Source: Ferdinandcohnia salidurans (lineage in GTDB: Bacteria > Bacillota > Bacilli > Bacillales > Bacillaceae_L). From it: a stretch of DNA of 64,000 nt. Made by a program: the position numbers and the translations under genes. Under the pieces are notes generated by a model. It made no database searches. It saw nothing but the letters and a program-made list of their open reading frames with translations, and was not told the DNA's origin. The DNA is taken from NCBI RefSeq assembly GCF_042680725.1, contig NZ_JBHUEK010000008.1, positions 1 through 64,000 on the forward strand, given 5' to 3'. Below, piece after piece: positions 27,384-36,621 of this stretch; the stretch's first letter is position 1; each line of letters opens with the position of its first letter.

Positions 27384-28067
27384 ATGAGTAAAGACTGGGA
27401 TCTTTTTTTGGCTCCATATAAGCAAGCTGTTGATGAGCTAAAGGTTAAGCTAAAAGGAATGAGAACTCAATTCGAAATGCAAGGTACCCATTCCCCAATA
27501 GAGTTTGTAACTGGAAGAGTAAAGCCAATCCCTAGTATTTTAGATAAAGCTGCTAAGAAAAATATATCACTTGATCATATCGAAGAAGAGATGCAAGACA
27601 TTGCAGGCTTAAGAATGATGTGCCAATTTGTAGACGATATTAAAAGGGTCGTTGAAATATTAAAGATGCGGAATGATTTCGAAATCATTGAAGAGCGAGA
27701 CTATATCTCTAAAAAGAAAGATAGTGGTTATCGATCCTATCATCTTGTGATTAAATATCCCGTACAAACGATTAATGGAGAAAAGAAGATCCTTGTAGAA
27801 ATACAAGTACGCACACTTGCTATGAACTTTTGGGCAACTATCGAACACTCCTTAAATTACAAATATAAGGGCAGATTCCCGCAAGAAATTGAGAATCGTC
27901 TACAGCGTGCTGCCGAGGCTGCTTTTCAGCTTGATGAGGAAATGTCTAAGATTCGTGGCGAAATTCAAGAAGCTCAAGTTATTTTTTCAAGAAAAGCTGA
28001 AGGCAATGACTCTGATAAAGTGAAACTTCAATCAGAGGGGGATACTTCCACCCCCTCTGATTGTTAG
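27384..28067 (+). CDS. sasB: Small alarmone synthetase YjbM (SasB/RelQ)
   Basis: A 227-aa RelA/SpoT-type synthetase that makes (p)ppGpp from ATP and GTP/GDP without a hydrolase domain. Motifs include the G-loop region VTGRVKPIPSILDKAAKK, the substrate segment DIAGLRMMCQF, and KKKDSGYRSYHLV with EIQVRTLAMNFWATIEHSLNYK. A C-terminal helix promotes tetramer formation and allostery. The last 13 codons form a perfect GC-rich inverted repeat (28029-28063), and their coding content (EGDTSTPSDC) is probably not conserved. Confidence 0.92.
   Translation: MSKDWDLFLAPYKQAVDELKVKLKGMRTQFEMQGTHSPIEFVTGRVKPIPSILDKAAKKNISLDHIEEEMQDIAGLRMMCQFVDDIKRVVEILKMRNDFEIIEERDYISKKKDSGYRSYHLVIKYPVQTINGEKKILVEIQVRTLAMNFWATIEHSLNYKYKGRFPQEIENRLQRAAEAAFQLDEEMSKIRGEIQEAQVIFSRKAEGNDSDKVKLQSEGDTSTPSDC
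28029..28063. repeat. Perfect inverted repeat inside the 3' end of sasB
   Basis: CAATCAGAGGGGG pairs with CCCCCTCTGATTG across a 9-nt loop. It lies within the last codons and has no U-tract behind it, so it is an mRNA 3' structure or a mobile-repeat arm rather than a standard terminator. Confidence 0.75.
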
Positions 28068-28069
28068 TT

Positions 28070-28132
28070 GAGGCCCACATGATGTGGGTCACGAAGACGT
28101 TGCCACAGGACGTGGCGTTCTTAGTCTTCGTT
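28070..28132 (+). repeat. Structured repeat copy 1 (two hairpins)
   Basis: Hairpin one is CCCAC/GTGGG (28074-28088). Hairpin two has outer stem ACGAAGAC/GTCTTCGT (28091-28131) enclosing GCCAC/GTGGC. The second copy at 29076-29138 keeps the fold with compensatory changes. Confidence 0.75.
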
Positions 28133-28141
28133 CACTTTAAT

Positions 28142-28215
28142 CGGGCATTTACGGGCAGTGATTACATGCCTACTAAAGTTGTTTTAAACAAAATTTTACT
28201 GCCCGTTAATGCGGG
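28142..28215. repeat. REP-like inverted repeat upstream of the NAD kinase gene
   Basis: CGGGCATTTACGGGCAGT and ACTGCCCGTTAATGCGGG are arms of a long, nearly perfect hairpin separated by 38 bp. It has no coding capacity and lies 27 bp upstream of the NAD kinase start, so it is part of its leader. Confidence 0.65.
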
Positions 28216-28242
28216 AAAAATCATAAGGATAGGGTGTAAAAT

Positions 28243-29037
28243 ATGAAATTTGCTGTAACTTCGAGAGGTGACTCGAACTCGAATACATTAATGCACAAAA
28301 TTAAAACGTATTTAATGGACTTCGGGCTCACTTACGATGAGGACCAACCAGATATTGTTGTTACTGTCGGAGGAGATGGAACACTATTATATGCCTTTCA
28401 CCGTTACCGTAGTCGTTTAGATAAAACAGCATTTGTAGGTATACACACTGGACATCTTGGATTCTATGCCGACTGGGTTCCGGAAGAGATTGAAAAACTC
28501 GTGATTGCTATTGCAAAAACCCCTTATCAAGTGGTTGAATATCCATTACTTGAAGTATATATCCGTTATATTAATGGGGGAAGAGAGTCAAGATATCTCG
28601 CATTGAATGAGTGTACGGTGAAAAGTGTGGAAGGCTCACTCGTAATGGACTTGGAAATCAAGGGTCAGCTTTTTGAAACATTCCGTGGGGATGGGTTGTG
28701 TATTTCCACACCTTCTGGAAGCACTGCGTATAATAAAGCGCTCGGTGGTGCTATATTACATCCAGCTATCGAGGCAATTCAGGTAGCAGAAATGGCTTCG
28801 ATTAATAATCGAGTGTTCCGAACAGTGGGTTCGCCATTGATTTTACCAAATCACCATACGATTGTGATGAAACCTGTGAATGACGTGGATTTTCACATCA
28901 CGATTGACCATTTAACCCTTTTACACAAGGATGTTAAATCCATTCAATGCCGTGTAGCTCCGGAAAAAGTACGTTTCGCACGCTTCCGACCTTTCCCATT
29001 CTGGAAAAGAGTACGTGATTCGTTTATTTCGGATTGA
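28243..29037 (+). CDS. ppnK: NAD kinase
   Basis: A 264-aa ATP/polyphosphate-dependent NAD kinase producing NADP. The GGDGT motif is at residues 43-47, with the NAD-binding PSGSTAYNKALGG and the LNE(C) segment downstream. It is the shorter firmicute type. AGGGTG precedes the ATG at 28243. It is flanked by two structured repeats that separate it from sasB and from the pseudouridine synthase gene. Confidence 0.95.
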   Translation: MKFAVTSRGDSNSNTLMHKIKTYLMDFGLTYDEDQPDIVVTVGGDGTLLYAFHRYRSRLDKTAFVGIHTGHLGFYADWVPEEIEKLVIAIAKTPYQVVEYPLLEVYIRYINGGRESRYLALNECTVKSVEGSLVMDLEIKGQLFETFRGDGLCISTPSGSTAYNKALGGAILHPAIEAIQVAEMASINNRVFRTVGSPLILPNHHTIVMKPVNDVDFHITIDHLTLLHKDVKSIQCRVAPEKVRFARFRPFPFWKRVRDSFISD

Positions 29038-29075
29038 CAGAAATGCTGAGGCGAGCGTATAGCGATGTACGGACT

Positions 29076-29138
29076 GAGGCCTACAGGAAGTAGGTCACAC
29101 AGACGTTGCCATAGGATGTGGCGTAATTAGTCTGTGTT
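29076..29138 (+). repeat. Structured repeat copy 2
   Basis: Hairpin one is CCTAC/GTAGG. Hairpin two has outer stem ACACAGAC/GTCTGTGT (29097-29137) with inner GCCAT/GTGGC. Compared with copy 1, three base pairs change on both sides, which supports an RNA or single-strand DNA structure. The next 110 bp up to the rluD-like gene show no gene. Confidence 0.75.
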
Positions 29139-29267
29139 CCTTAAGGAGATAAAGGAAATACGGTGAGCGTAGTGAACCGATGTTGAGCTTATCGTACGAA
29201 GGGTGAGGGAAGTCGCGATAGTCGCTGCGAGTCGAGGCTGGACAAATTGGAAAGGAAAAAAAGGATT

Positions 29268-30167
29268 GTGGCGCAATTTACATTAGAATGGAAAATCTCA
29301 TCAAGGGATACGGGAAAATTAATTAGAGAGTTTTTAAAAGAGCAGCAGATTTCAAAAACAGCACTTACAGATATTAAGTTTGCTGGCGGCGGTATCTTTA
29401 TTAATGATGCTTCTGTTACAGTTCGCCATCTTTTAATGGAGGGTGAGGTCTTGAAGGTCGTATTCCCGCCTGAGGAGCCGAGCATGGAATTACTTCCTAA
29501 AAATCTACCATTACAGATTGTGTATGAGGACCCTTATGTAATGGTGGTGAACAAACCCCCCCATCAGCAATCAATCCCTTCACGGGAAAGCCGGGCAGAC
29601 AGTTTAGCCAATGCATTATTGTTCTATTATCATTCTACAGGTCTTAATGCGACCGTTCATTTGGTTAATCGCCTTGATCGAGATACGTCAGGTTTATTAT
29701 TAGTTGCTAAACACCGCCATATTCATCATCTATTATCTGAGCAACAGAAAGCTGGAAGATTGAAAAGGGCATATGAAGCGATTGTACATGGTAAATTCGA
29801 CGTGGATTCTGGAACGATTGATGCCCCAATCGGCAGGAAGGACGATAGTATTATTGAGCGCCAAGTGCGGCAGGATGGACAAAGGGCGGTTACTCATTTT
29901 CGAGTTATTCAAGAGCTCGGTGAGTGGACGCATGTGAGGTTGCAGCTAGAGACGGGACGTACCCATCAGATCCGCGTCCATCTATCTCATATTGGTCAAC
30001 CGATTGTAGGAGATGATCTGTATGGGGGGGAGAAAGTGGATATAAGCAGGCAAGCACTCCATTGCAGAGAACTTTCATTTTGGCATCCAATGGATAAAAC
30101 AGAGTTAGTATTTCGAGCAGAACTACCCGAAGATATGAAAAAATTATTGGAAAAAGCGACCTTGTGA
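29268..30167 (+). CDS. yjbO: RluA-family pseudouridine synthase YjbO
   Basis: A 299-aa RNA pseudouridine synthase. The catalytic Asp137 lies in HLVNRLDRDTSGLLLVAK. An N-terminal S4-like region (KLIREFLKEQQISKTAL, GEVLKVVFP) precedes the catalytic domain and the family motif GRTHQIRVHLSHIG follows. Target RNA unknown. The GTG at 29268 with upstream AAAGGA gives the start MAQFTLEW; a TTG at 29247 is possible. The terminator hairpin begins inside the last codons. Confidence 0.9.
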   Translation: MAQFTLEWKISSRDTGKLIREFLKEQQISKTALTDIKFAGGGIFINDASVTVRHLLMEGEVLKVVFPPEEPSMELLPKNLPLQIVYEDPYVMVVNKPPHQQSIPSRESRADSLANALLFYYHSTGLNATVHLVNRLDRDTSGLLLVAKHRHIHHLLSEQQKAGRLKRAYEAIVHGKFDVDSGTIDAPIGRKDDSIIERQVRQDGQRAVTHFRVIQELGEWTHVRLQLETGRTHQIRVHLSHIGQPIVGDDLYGGEKVDISRQALHCRELSFWHPMDKTELVFRAELPEDMKKLLEKATL

Positions 30168-30181
30168 AAGGTCGCTTTTTA
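30151..30181 (+). terminator. Terminator overlapping the yjbO stop codon
   Basis: AAAAGCGACC / GGTCGCTTTT with the stop codon in the loop and TTTTT behind. Confidence 0.88.
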
Positions 30182-30194
30182 TGTGGGGAGGATG

Positions 30195-30932
30195 CTATCT
30201 AATTTCCCGAAACTTCTCCTCAAAAAGAGGCATTGTAGAAGGCACAGATACAGTCTCCATTTCAGGATACCTTAATGCAGTTAAACTACCGCCAAACACA
30301 CAACCGGTATCGATGTTTAATGTATGGTTTACCCTTCTCGGTTCTCTCACTGGTGTATGACCATAGACTATCCACGATGACCCATTATAATGCTTAGCCC
30401 AATCGCGTCTTTCTGGGGTTCCGTCAGGGTTGTTCTTTCCCGTAATATCGCCATATAACACAAAGGTTTTTACTTTCTTATCATTGCGTCCGATGTAATC
30501 CTCACGAATTCCAGCGTGAGCTATCACTAGTTTTCCTCCATCTAAATTTTCGTACAAGGGGGCGGCATCGTACAATTCAATAAACTGATTACGGATTGAA
30601 TCTTGTTCCTTTTTGGACAATGCCTCGAATTCTGCAACCGTTGTTTCCAAGCCATGTGTGGTTTGAACTTTATTCCCAATAAAAAAGCGATACAGTTTAT
30701 TGCAGTGGTTGCCTGGCACGTAGAATGCCTTCTTCGCTTGGACGACAAGCTGATACACTGTACTAATCACCTTTAATGACTTAGGTCCGCGATCTGTTAG
30801 GTCACCGACAAAAGCTAATTTACGGTCATTATGTAGTGGAATCCCGCTTTCCCACGAATAACCTAGCTTTGTTGTTAATTCTTCAAACTCCTGAAAGCAT
30901 CCGTGTATGTCACCAATAACATCAATTTTCAT
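30195..30932 (-). CDS. prpE: Bis(5'-nucleosyl)-tetraphosphatase PrpE
   Basis: A 245-aa metallophosphoesterase of the PPP type that hydrolyses Ap4A asymmetrically in Bacillus. Metal-binding motifs GDIHG (near residue 7), GDLTDRGP and GNHC are present, with H-bearing IAHAGI and YGHTP downstream. In B. subtilis PrpE also affects spore germination. The ATG at 30932 has AGGAAGGTGC upstream. Confidence 0.93.
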   Translation of the reverse strand: MKIDVIGDIHGCFQEFEELTTKLGYSWESGIPLHNDRKLAFVGDLTDRGPKSLKVISTVYQLVVQAKKAFYVPGNHCNKLYRFFIGNKVQTTHGLETTVAEFEALSKKEQDSIRNQFIELYDAAPLYENLDGGKLVIAHAGIREDYIGRNDKKVKTFVLYGDITGKNNPDGTPERRDWAKHYNGSSWIVYGHTPVREPRRVNHTLNIDTGCVFGGSLTALRYPEMETVSVPSTMPLFEEKFREIR

Positions 30933-31000
30933 TTTAAAGCACCTTCCTAAATGCGTCTCAGCACTTTTGTGCCGAAAAAATTAGATTCACAAGTTATGAA

Positions 31001-31052
31001 AATAAAAAAATCACGCCACTTTCACTATTATAAGAAAAATGGCGTGATTTTA
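31001..31052 (-). terminator. Terminator of the FtsW/RodA gene
   Basis: On the minus strand AAATCACGCCA / TGGCGTGATTT with a long loop is followed by TTTTATTTTC. Confidence 0.75.
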
Positions 31053-31068
31053 TTTCATTATGTTAAAG

Positions 31069-32244
31069 TTAATCAAACATGAATTTCTTTGTCCTAGAAC
31101 GAACATTTAGTACGATCCCGATTGCAATCATATACGTTGCAAGGGAACTACCCCCGTAACTAATGAATGGCAATGGAAGTCCTGTGATTGGTAGAATACC
31201 AACTGTCATTCCAATGTTTTGGAATACTTGGAAGGTGATCATTCCGATTACACCTGCACATAGATAACTTCCGAATGGGTCGTGGCTTTCTAATGCTATA
31301 TGAATCATTCGATAGACTAATAAGAAGAATAAAGAAATAATGATACTTGTTCCAACAAATCCGAATTGCTCTGCCACTACAGCGAAAATAAAATCGGTGT
31401 GACCTTCTGGAATCGTTACCTCAGATTCCTGGAATCCTTTGCCGTGCAATTGGCCAGAACCGATTGCAAGTAAGGAACGAACTAATTGGTGCCCCTCATT
31501 ACCAGCAGTTTCAAAAGGAGCAAGCCAACCATAAAATCGATTCATCTGATAGTCTTGTATAATATATTTAAAGAAAAAGTCAGGAAAGTTGAAGTATAGA
31601 AAAACGCCTACAGAAACTGTAAAAACAGCTGTAAATACGGCAGCGAAAATAATTCTCCATTTAATACCGGCGACAAGGATCATCGTTGCAATGATTGACA
31701 TAAAGACCATGGTCATTCCCATATCCGGCTGCTTGACTAAGAAAGCGATAGGTGGTGCAGCTGCTAAAAAAATCTTTCCGATAAGAAGTAAATCATCTCT
31801 AACTGTATTTATCGGGTAGTTTTCCCTGTGGTCAACAATGATTTTACTTAAGACTATAATTAAGATGATCTTCATTAATTCTGAAGGCTGGAAATTTCCT
31901 AATCCAGGAAAGGAATACCAACTTGTTGCCCCTTTGATTGTAGTAGCAAAAGGGACACTAATATATTTTTCTAAAAATAGACCTAATAATAAAAACATCC
32001 CGAATCCATATAAATACCAGGAAATCATTTTAAATCGATCAAAATCAATCACCATTGTTCCAATAATCGCGACAATTCCTATTACATACCATTGAAGTTG
32101 TTGTGCAGCGAAATTGATATTTTTAAGTTTTTCCGGTAAAAAGGGCTGTGCACTTTGGATTGCAATGGCACTAACGATAGCCATTAGAAATAAAATAAAC
32201 AACAATGTATAATCAATTTTTTGTGGAGTATTTTCTTTATTCAT
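31069..32244 (-). CDS. FtsW/RodA/SpoVE family peptidoglycan polymerase
   Basis: A 391-aa SEDS-family membrane glycosyltransferase that polymerises lipid II. About ten hydrophobic segments are visible. Family marks include FQPSELMKIILI, KQPDMGMTMV, the extracellular loop around GKGFQESEVTIPEGHTDFIFAVVAEQFG, and the C-terminal PFISYGGSSL. The sequence is closest in style to RodA (elongation). It is not part of the B. subtilis gene order at this site. The ATG at 32244 has AAAGGATT upstream. Confidence 0.88.
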   Translation of the reverse strand: MNKENTPQKIDYTLLFILFLMAIVSAIAIQSAQPFLPEKLKNINFAAQQLQWYVIGIVAIIGTMVIDFDRFKMISWYLYGFGMFLLLGLFLEKYISVPFATTIKGATSWYSFPGLGNFQPSELMKIILIIVLSKIIVDHRENYPINTVRDDLLLIGKIFLAAAPPIAFLVKQPDMGMTMVFMSIIATMILVAGIKWRIIFAAVFTAVFTVSVGVFLYFNFPDFFFKYIIQDYQMNRFYGWLAPFETAGNEGHQLVRSLLAIGSGQLHGKGFQESEVTIPEGHTDFIFAVVAEQFGFVGTSIIISLFFLLVYRMIHIALESHDPFGSYLCAGVIGMITFQVFQNIGMTVGILPITGLPLPFISYGGSSLATYMIAIGIVLNVRSRTKKFMFD

Positions 32245-32494
32245 GGATAAAAAAATCCTTTCTAATCTGGCGCGAGTTTTATATTATAGAAAACAGGGTA
32301 TAATTCAATATCCACTTTATCATAAATAGCCAATTTTATCTTAGCTTATTTTTGATTGAATGCAAATCTTTACATAGCACATCACTAATTAAAAAATGAT
32401 ATACATATAGCCACAAAAAGTAAATGGTCGTATGTTACATTTCTGAAAATGTATGTAAATTTTTTGTTTTTCCAGTTGTAAGGGGGGAAGCTAC

Positions 32495-33874
32495 ATGTTA
32501 CAACAAGAGGTAAATGAAAAGGAGCAGCAGCAACTAGAAAATGAACAATTGCTTACAGCTCTTGAAAATGAGAATATTGACCAGTTCCGGACCGTATTTT
32601 TAGATATACACCCATATGAAAGAGCAAAATTCTACGCGAAATTACCAAAAGATGCTAGAATGCACGTATATCTTTTTTTGTCTCCAACAGAAATGGCGGA
32701 GGTTTTTGAGAACCTTGAAATAGATGAGAATGAGTATGAAGAGCTTCTATCAGAGATGGATCCAACCTTTGTTGCAGATATGCTTTCTCAAATGTATGCG
32801 GACGATGCTGTTGATGTATTAAATGAACTAGATAAAGAGCAGGTCGCAAGCTACTTAACAATTATGGATGTTGAAGCTGCAGGGGAAATTAAACAACTCC
32901 TTCATTATGAGGAATACACTGCCGGTAGTATCATGACTACCGAATTTATCGCGATACATGCTAATCAAACCGTTAAATCAGCGATGTATATATTGAAAAA
33001 GGAAGCTCCTCGTGCTGAAACGATTTATTATATTTATGTGATAGATGAGGAAAAACACCTTGTAGGAGTTATTTCTATTCGGGATCTACTTGTAACTGAT
33101 GATGACACAATGATTAGTGAAATTATGAATGACCGAGTTGTCTCCGTGTCTGTTAGTGAAGATCAGGAAGAAGTTGCACGGAGGATGAAAGACTATAATT
33201 TCTTAGCTGTTCCGGTAATTGACTTTCAAAACCATTTATTGGGGATAATTACAGTAGATGATATTATCGATGTTATGGATGAAGAAGCATCTGATGATTA
33301 CTCAAAACTTGCGGGGATATCAGATGTTGATTCAGCAGATAAAAACATTTTCACATCAGCTAAAAAGAGATTGCCATGGCTGATTATCTTATCTTTTCTT
33401 GGAATGCTAACAGCAAGCCTAATTGGGCGATTTGAAGCAACACTTGATCAGGTTGCTATATTAGCTGTCTTCATTCCGTTAATTGCCGGAATGGCGGGTA
33501 ATACCGGAACACAAGCCTTGGCTGTTGCTGTCCGGAGAATCGCGATTGGTGAAGATGAGGAAGAAAATAAATGGCTATTGATCATGAGAGAAGCCGGTAC
33601 AGGAGTAATAACGGGTGCTGTTTGTGGAACGGTAATAATGTTTGTTGTTTATTTTTGGAAAGGTGATTTCTTTCTTGGACTATTAGTTGGATTTTCGATT
33701 TTAATTACATTGATAGTCGCGACTCTTGCAGGTGCACTTGTACCATTACTTATGCATCGGTTGAAGGTTGACCCGGCGGTTGCGTCAGGGCCTTTTATCA
33801 CCACAATCAATGATATTATAAGTATTTTAATTTATTTTGGGTTAGCAACATTCTTTATGGGTTATTTAGTTTAA
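32495..33874 (+). CDS. mgtE: Magnesium transporter MgtE
   Basis: A 459-aa Mg2+ channel. The order is a cytoplasmic MgtE N domain (about 30-135), two CBS domains (about 140-265; EFIAIHANQTVKSAMY, VVSVSVSEDQEEVARRM), a connecting helix, and five membrane helices with IAGMAGNTGTQALAV in the pore region. The CBS/N domains sense cytoplasmic Mg2+. AGGGGGGAAGC precedes the ATG at 32495. I saw no M-box riboswitch in the 250-bp leader. Confidence 0.93.
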   Translation: MLQQEVNEKEQQQLENEQLLTALENENIDQFRTVFLDIHPYERAKFYAKLPKDARMHVYLFLSPTEMAEVFENLEIDENEYEELLSEMDPTFVADMLSQMYADDAVDVLNELDKEQVASYLTIMDVEAAGEIKQLLHYEEYTAGSIMTTEFIAIHANQTVKSAMYILKKEAPRAETIYYIYVIDEEKHLVGVISIRDLLVTDDDTMISEIMNDRVVSVSVSEDQEEVARRMKDYNFLAVPVIDFQNHLLGIITVDDIIDVMDEEASDDYSKLAGISDVDSADKNIFTSAKKRLPWLIILSFLGMLTASLIGRFEATLDQVAILAVFIPLIAGMAGNTGTQALAVAVRRIAIGEDEEENKWLLIMREAGTGVITGAVCGTVIMFVVYFWKGDFFLGLLVGFSILITLIVATLAGALVPLLMHRLKVDPAVASGPFITTINDIISILIYFGLATFFMGYLV

Positions 33875-33908
33875 TAATAAAATCAACTTATTTATAAGGG
33901 GGTAAAAT

Positions 33909-35756
33909 ATGGAACATGGTGCTTCATTAACATCGTTAGTTATCGTGATGGTGGTGGCCTTTTTGACACCACTGTTATTACATAGGTTTAAGCTGCGGGC
34001 AATTCCTGTCGTTGTAGCTGAAATTATCATGGGGATTATCATTGGTAAAAGTGGTTTCGATGTGGTCGAACCTGATATGTGGCTTGAAACATTATCTACA
34101 CTAGGATTTATCTTTTTAATGTTTTTAAGTGGAGTTGAAATAGACTTTACTGCTTTTGCAGGAGGGAAGAAGCGACAAAAGCTTCCTAATGGCAAAAAGG
34201 CTCCACATACTTTCTTTGTTTCCGTAATTGTTTTTGTTGGAATTTTTATTCTATCACTACTATTATCATATATATTTGTGTGGACTGGGTTTACGGATAA
34301 TGCATTTTTAATGACATTAATCATTTCCACTATCTCTTTAGGTGTTGTTGTACCAACTCTGAAGGATGCCCAAATCATGAAAACGAATATCGGTCAGATT
34401 ATTTTATTAGTCGCAGTTGTGGCTGACCTCGTGACAATGATATTACTTGCAGTTTTTGCTTCGATTTATGGTGGCGGAGAAAGCAATATGTGGCTACTGT
34501 TAATCTTGTTCGGGGCAGGTGTACTTCTCTACTTTGTTGGGAAAAGATTCCAAAATCGTTCCTTCCTAGAAACGATGTCAAAGGGAACAATCCAAATTGG
34601 AACAAGGGCCATTTTTGCATTAATTATGATTTTAGTTGCCCTATCTGAGACAATTGGTGCAGAAAATATTTTGGGAGCATTTTTAGCGGGTGTATTAGTA
34701 TCATTGTTATCTCCTAACCATGAAATGGTCCAAAAGCTTGATTCATTTGGTTATGGATTTTTAATTCCAATCTTTTTCGTAATGATTGGGGTAGAGCTTG
34801 ATTTATGGGCACTCTTCCAAGATCCAAAGATTCTATTGCTCATTCCCTTGTTATTCATAGCATTAGTCATTTCAAAAATGCTTCCGATTCTTTATATTAA
34901 GCGATGGTATGATTGGAGAACGACGATAGGAGCAGGTGCGTTATTAACATCAACTTTATCCTTGGTTATTGCTGCTGCAACTGTTGGGGAGAAGATGGGA
35001 ATCATTGATGACAGAATGTCAGGTGCTTTAATTTTGGTTGCGGTAATTGCAAGTATTGTTTCACCTATTGGGTTTAAAAAGCTTTTTCCAAAGCAAGTGG
35101 TCGAAGAACCAGTTATCCGTGTTGCATTTATTGGTGCAAACCAAATGACTCTACCAGTAACGCGGGAATTGAATTCGAAACTATATGATACGACTCTTTA
35201 TCATACTGTGCAGGATAAAATAGATAAAAGACATTCTGATTCAGTGTTTGATATCGTTGAACTCTCAGATTATTCGATAGATACACTCAAAGATTCCGAT
35301 GTATTTGATGTGGATATTTTAGTGATAACGTCGGGATCTGATGCAATGAATGCCGAAATTGCAAAATTCGCGAAGGAAAATGGTGTAGACCGTGTAATTG
35401 CAAGAATTGAATCAGGCGAGCTTGGTGATGAGCTAAAAGACCTTAATATCGATGTCTTCTCATTACTAATGTCTACCAATACATTACTTCGTGCGTTAAT
35501 TGAGGCGCCTAGTATCATGACAATCTTGACTAATCAAGAGCAGTCCTTGTATCAGATTGAGATGAACAACAGTCTTTATGATGGCACAATGCTAAGGAAT
35601 TTCCCGTTTACTGGGGATGTAATCTTTGTTCGAATTTTTAGAGGCAAAGACTCAATCGTTCCACATGGTGACACTGAACTTCAGCTTGGGGATCGTTTAA
35701 TTGTAACAGGCTCGAGGGAGTATGTTGATGAGTTAAGAGTGGATTTAGAATTCTAA
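33909..35756 (+). CDS. yjbQ: CPA2-family cation:proton antiporter YjbQ
   Basis: A 615-aa membrane protein. About 12 hydrophobic segments form the Na+/H+ exchanger domain (residues 1-395), then a Rossmann-like TrkA-N (RCK) segment (IRVAFIGANQMTLPVTREL), and a TrkA-C regulatory domain at the end (DTELQLGDRLIVTGSREYV). Members of this layout resemble K+/H+ or Na+/H+ antiporters. A GGGGGG site sits before the ATG at 33909. It follows mgtE by 34 bp and ends at a strong bidirectional terminator. Confidence 0.9.
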   Translation: MEHGASLTSLVIVMVVAFLTPLLLHRFKLRAIPVVVAEIIMGIIIGKSGFDVVEPDMWLETLSTLGFIFLMFLSGVEIDFTAFAGGKKRQKLPNGKKAPHTFFVSVIVFVGIFILSLLLSYIFVWTGFTDNAFLMTLIISTISLGVVVPTLKDAQIMKTNIGQIILLVAVVADLVTMILLAVFASIYGGGESNMWLLLILFGAGVLLYFVGKRFQNRSFLETMSKGTIQIGTRAIFALIMILVALSETIGAENILGAFLAGVLVSLLSPNHEMVQKLDSFGYGFLIPIFFVMIGVELDLWALFQDPKILLLIPLLFIALVISKMLPILYIKRWYDWRTTIGAGALLTSTLSLVIAAATVGEKMGIIDDRMSGALILVAVIASIVSPIGFKKLFPKQVVEEPVIRVAFIGANQMTLPVTRELNSKLYDTTLYHTVQDKIDKRHSDSVFDIVELSDYSIDTLKDSDVFDVDILVITSGSDAMNAEIAKFAKENGVDRVIARIESGELGDELKDLNIDVFSLLMSTNTLLRALIEAPSIMTILTNQEQSLYQIEMNNSLYDGTMLRNFPFTGDVIFVRIFRGKDSIVPHGDTELQLGDRLIVTGSREYVDELRVDLEF

Positions 35757-35758
35757 AG

Positions 35759-35798
35759 GAACGAGGGCGAACCAAAATTTTGGTTCGCCCTCGTTTTA
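35759..35798. terminator. Bidirectional terminator between yjbQ and fabI
   Basis: Perfect palindrome ACGAGGGCGAACCAAA / TTTGGTTCGCCCTCGT with T-rich flanks in both directions. Confidence 0.92.
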
Positions 35799-35799
35799 A

Positions 35800-36579
35800 T
35801 TAACCTACAATATTATATCCTGAATCTACATAAATGACTTCGCCAGTTACTCCACGTGAAAGGTTACTTAGCATAGCGATGGACATGTTTCCAACATCCT
35901 CTTTTGTAACGTTTCTCTTTAGTGGAGCTTTTTCTTCAATCATTTTCATAATATCATTGAAGCCCGGTACTCCTTTGGCAGCTAATGTTCTAATTGGACC
36001 AGCTGAAATTGCGTTGACTCTGATCCCATCTTTTCCAAGGTCAAATGTAAGGTATCTTACACACGCTTCAAGTGCAGCTTTTGCAACACCCATTACATTA
36101 TATCCTGGCAAAGCACGTACAGCACCTAAGTAGGACATCGTTATGATTGAAGCATCCTCTGCTAAATATGGTCGTGCTGCTTTTGCTGCCGCTACTAAGG
36201 AATATGCACTTGTATCTTGTGCAAATGCATATCCATCACGGGATGTCTCGATAAAATCACCTTTTAAGTCATCTGCGTTTGCAAACGCAACAGAGTGAAC
36301 TAATCCGTGAATGGTTCCTACTTTTTCACCAATTTCATTAAACGCTTGCGTGATGCTTTCGTCACTGTTCACATCGCATCTAACAATCATTTCTGCGGGA
36401 TAATTGTATTTCTCTAATAATTTTTCAAGTTTTTCACGAGACCGATCTAGACGGTATGTATAAATGACTTTTGCTCCAGCTTTATATAGGGATTCTGCAA
36501 CGCCCCAAGCAATGCTTCTTTCATTGGCTACACCCATAACAACAATATTTTTACCTTCTAATTGAATTAAATCTTCCAT
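35800..36579 (-). CDS. fabI: Enoyl-[acyl-carrier-protein] reductase FabI
   Basis: A 259-aa NADH-dependent short-chain dehydrogenase that performs the last reduction in fatty-acid elongation. The nucleotide-binding GVANERSIAWG is near the N-terminus and the FabI-type catalytic Tyr-x6-Lys is in GYNVMGVAK. The triclosan-binding pocket segment NAISAGPIRTLAA is present. The ATG at 36579 has GGAGG at good spacing; an in-frame codon at 36591 would include that site. A FapR operator lies upstream. Confidence 0.95.
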   Translation of the reverse strand: MEDLIQLEGKNIVVMGVANERSIAWGVAESLYKAGAKVIYTYRLDRSREKLEKLLEKYNYPAEMIVRCDVNSDESITQAFNEIGEKVGTIHGLVHSVAFANADDLKGDFIETSRDGYAFAQDTSAYSLVAAAKAARPYLAEDASIITMSYLGAVRALPGYNVMGVAKAALEACVRYLTFDLGKDGIRVNAISAGPIRTLAAKGVPGFNDIMKMIEEKAPLKRNVTKEDVGNMSIAMLSNLSRGVTGEVIYVDSGYNIVG

Positions 36580-36621
36580 AGTTACCTCCATAACAGCATC
36601 AAGAATGTGATTTCTTTATTT

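Noticed and set aside
32250..32494. M-box riboswitch before mgtE
   Set aside because: I found no M-box core or terminator/antiterminator pair in this leader.
33866..34378. 170-codon frame antisense to yjbQ
   Set aside because: Shadow of the membrane-protein codons; no initiation signals.
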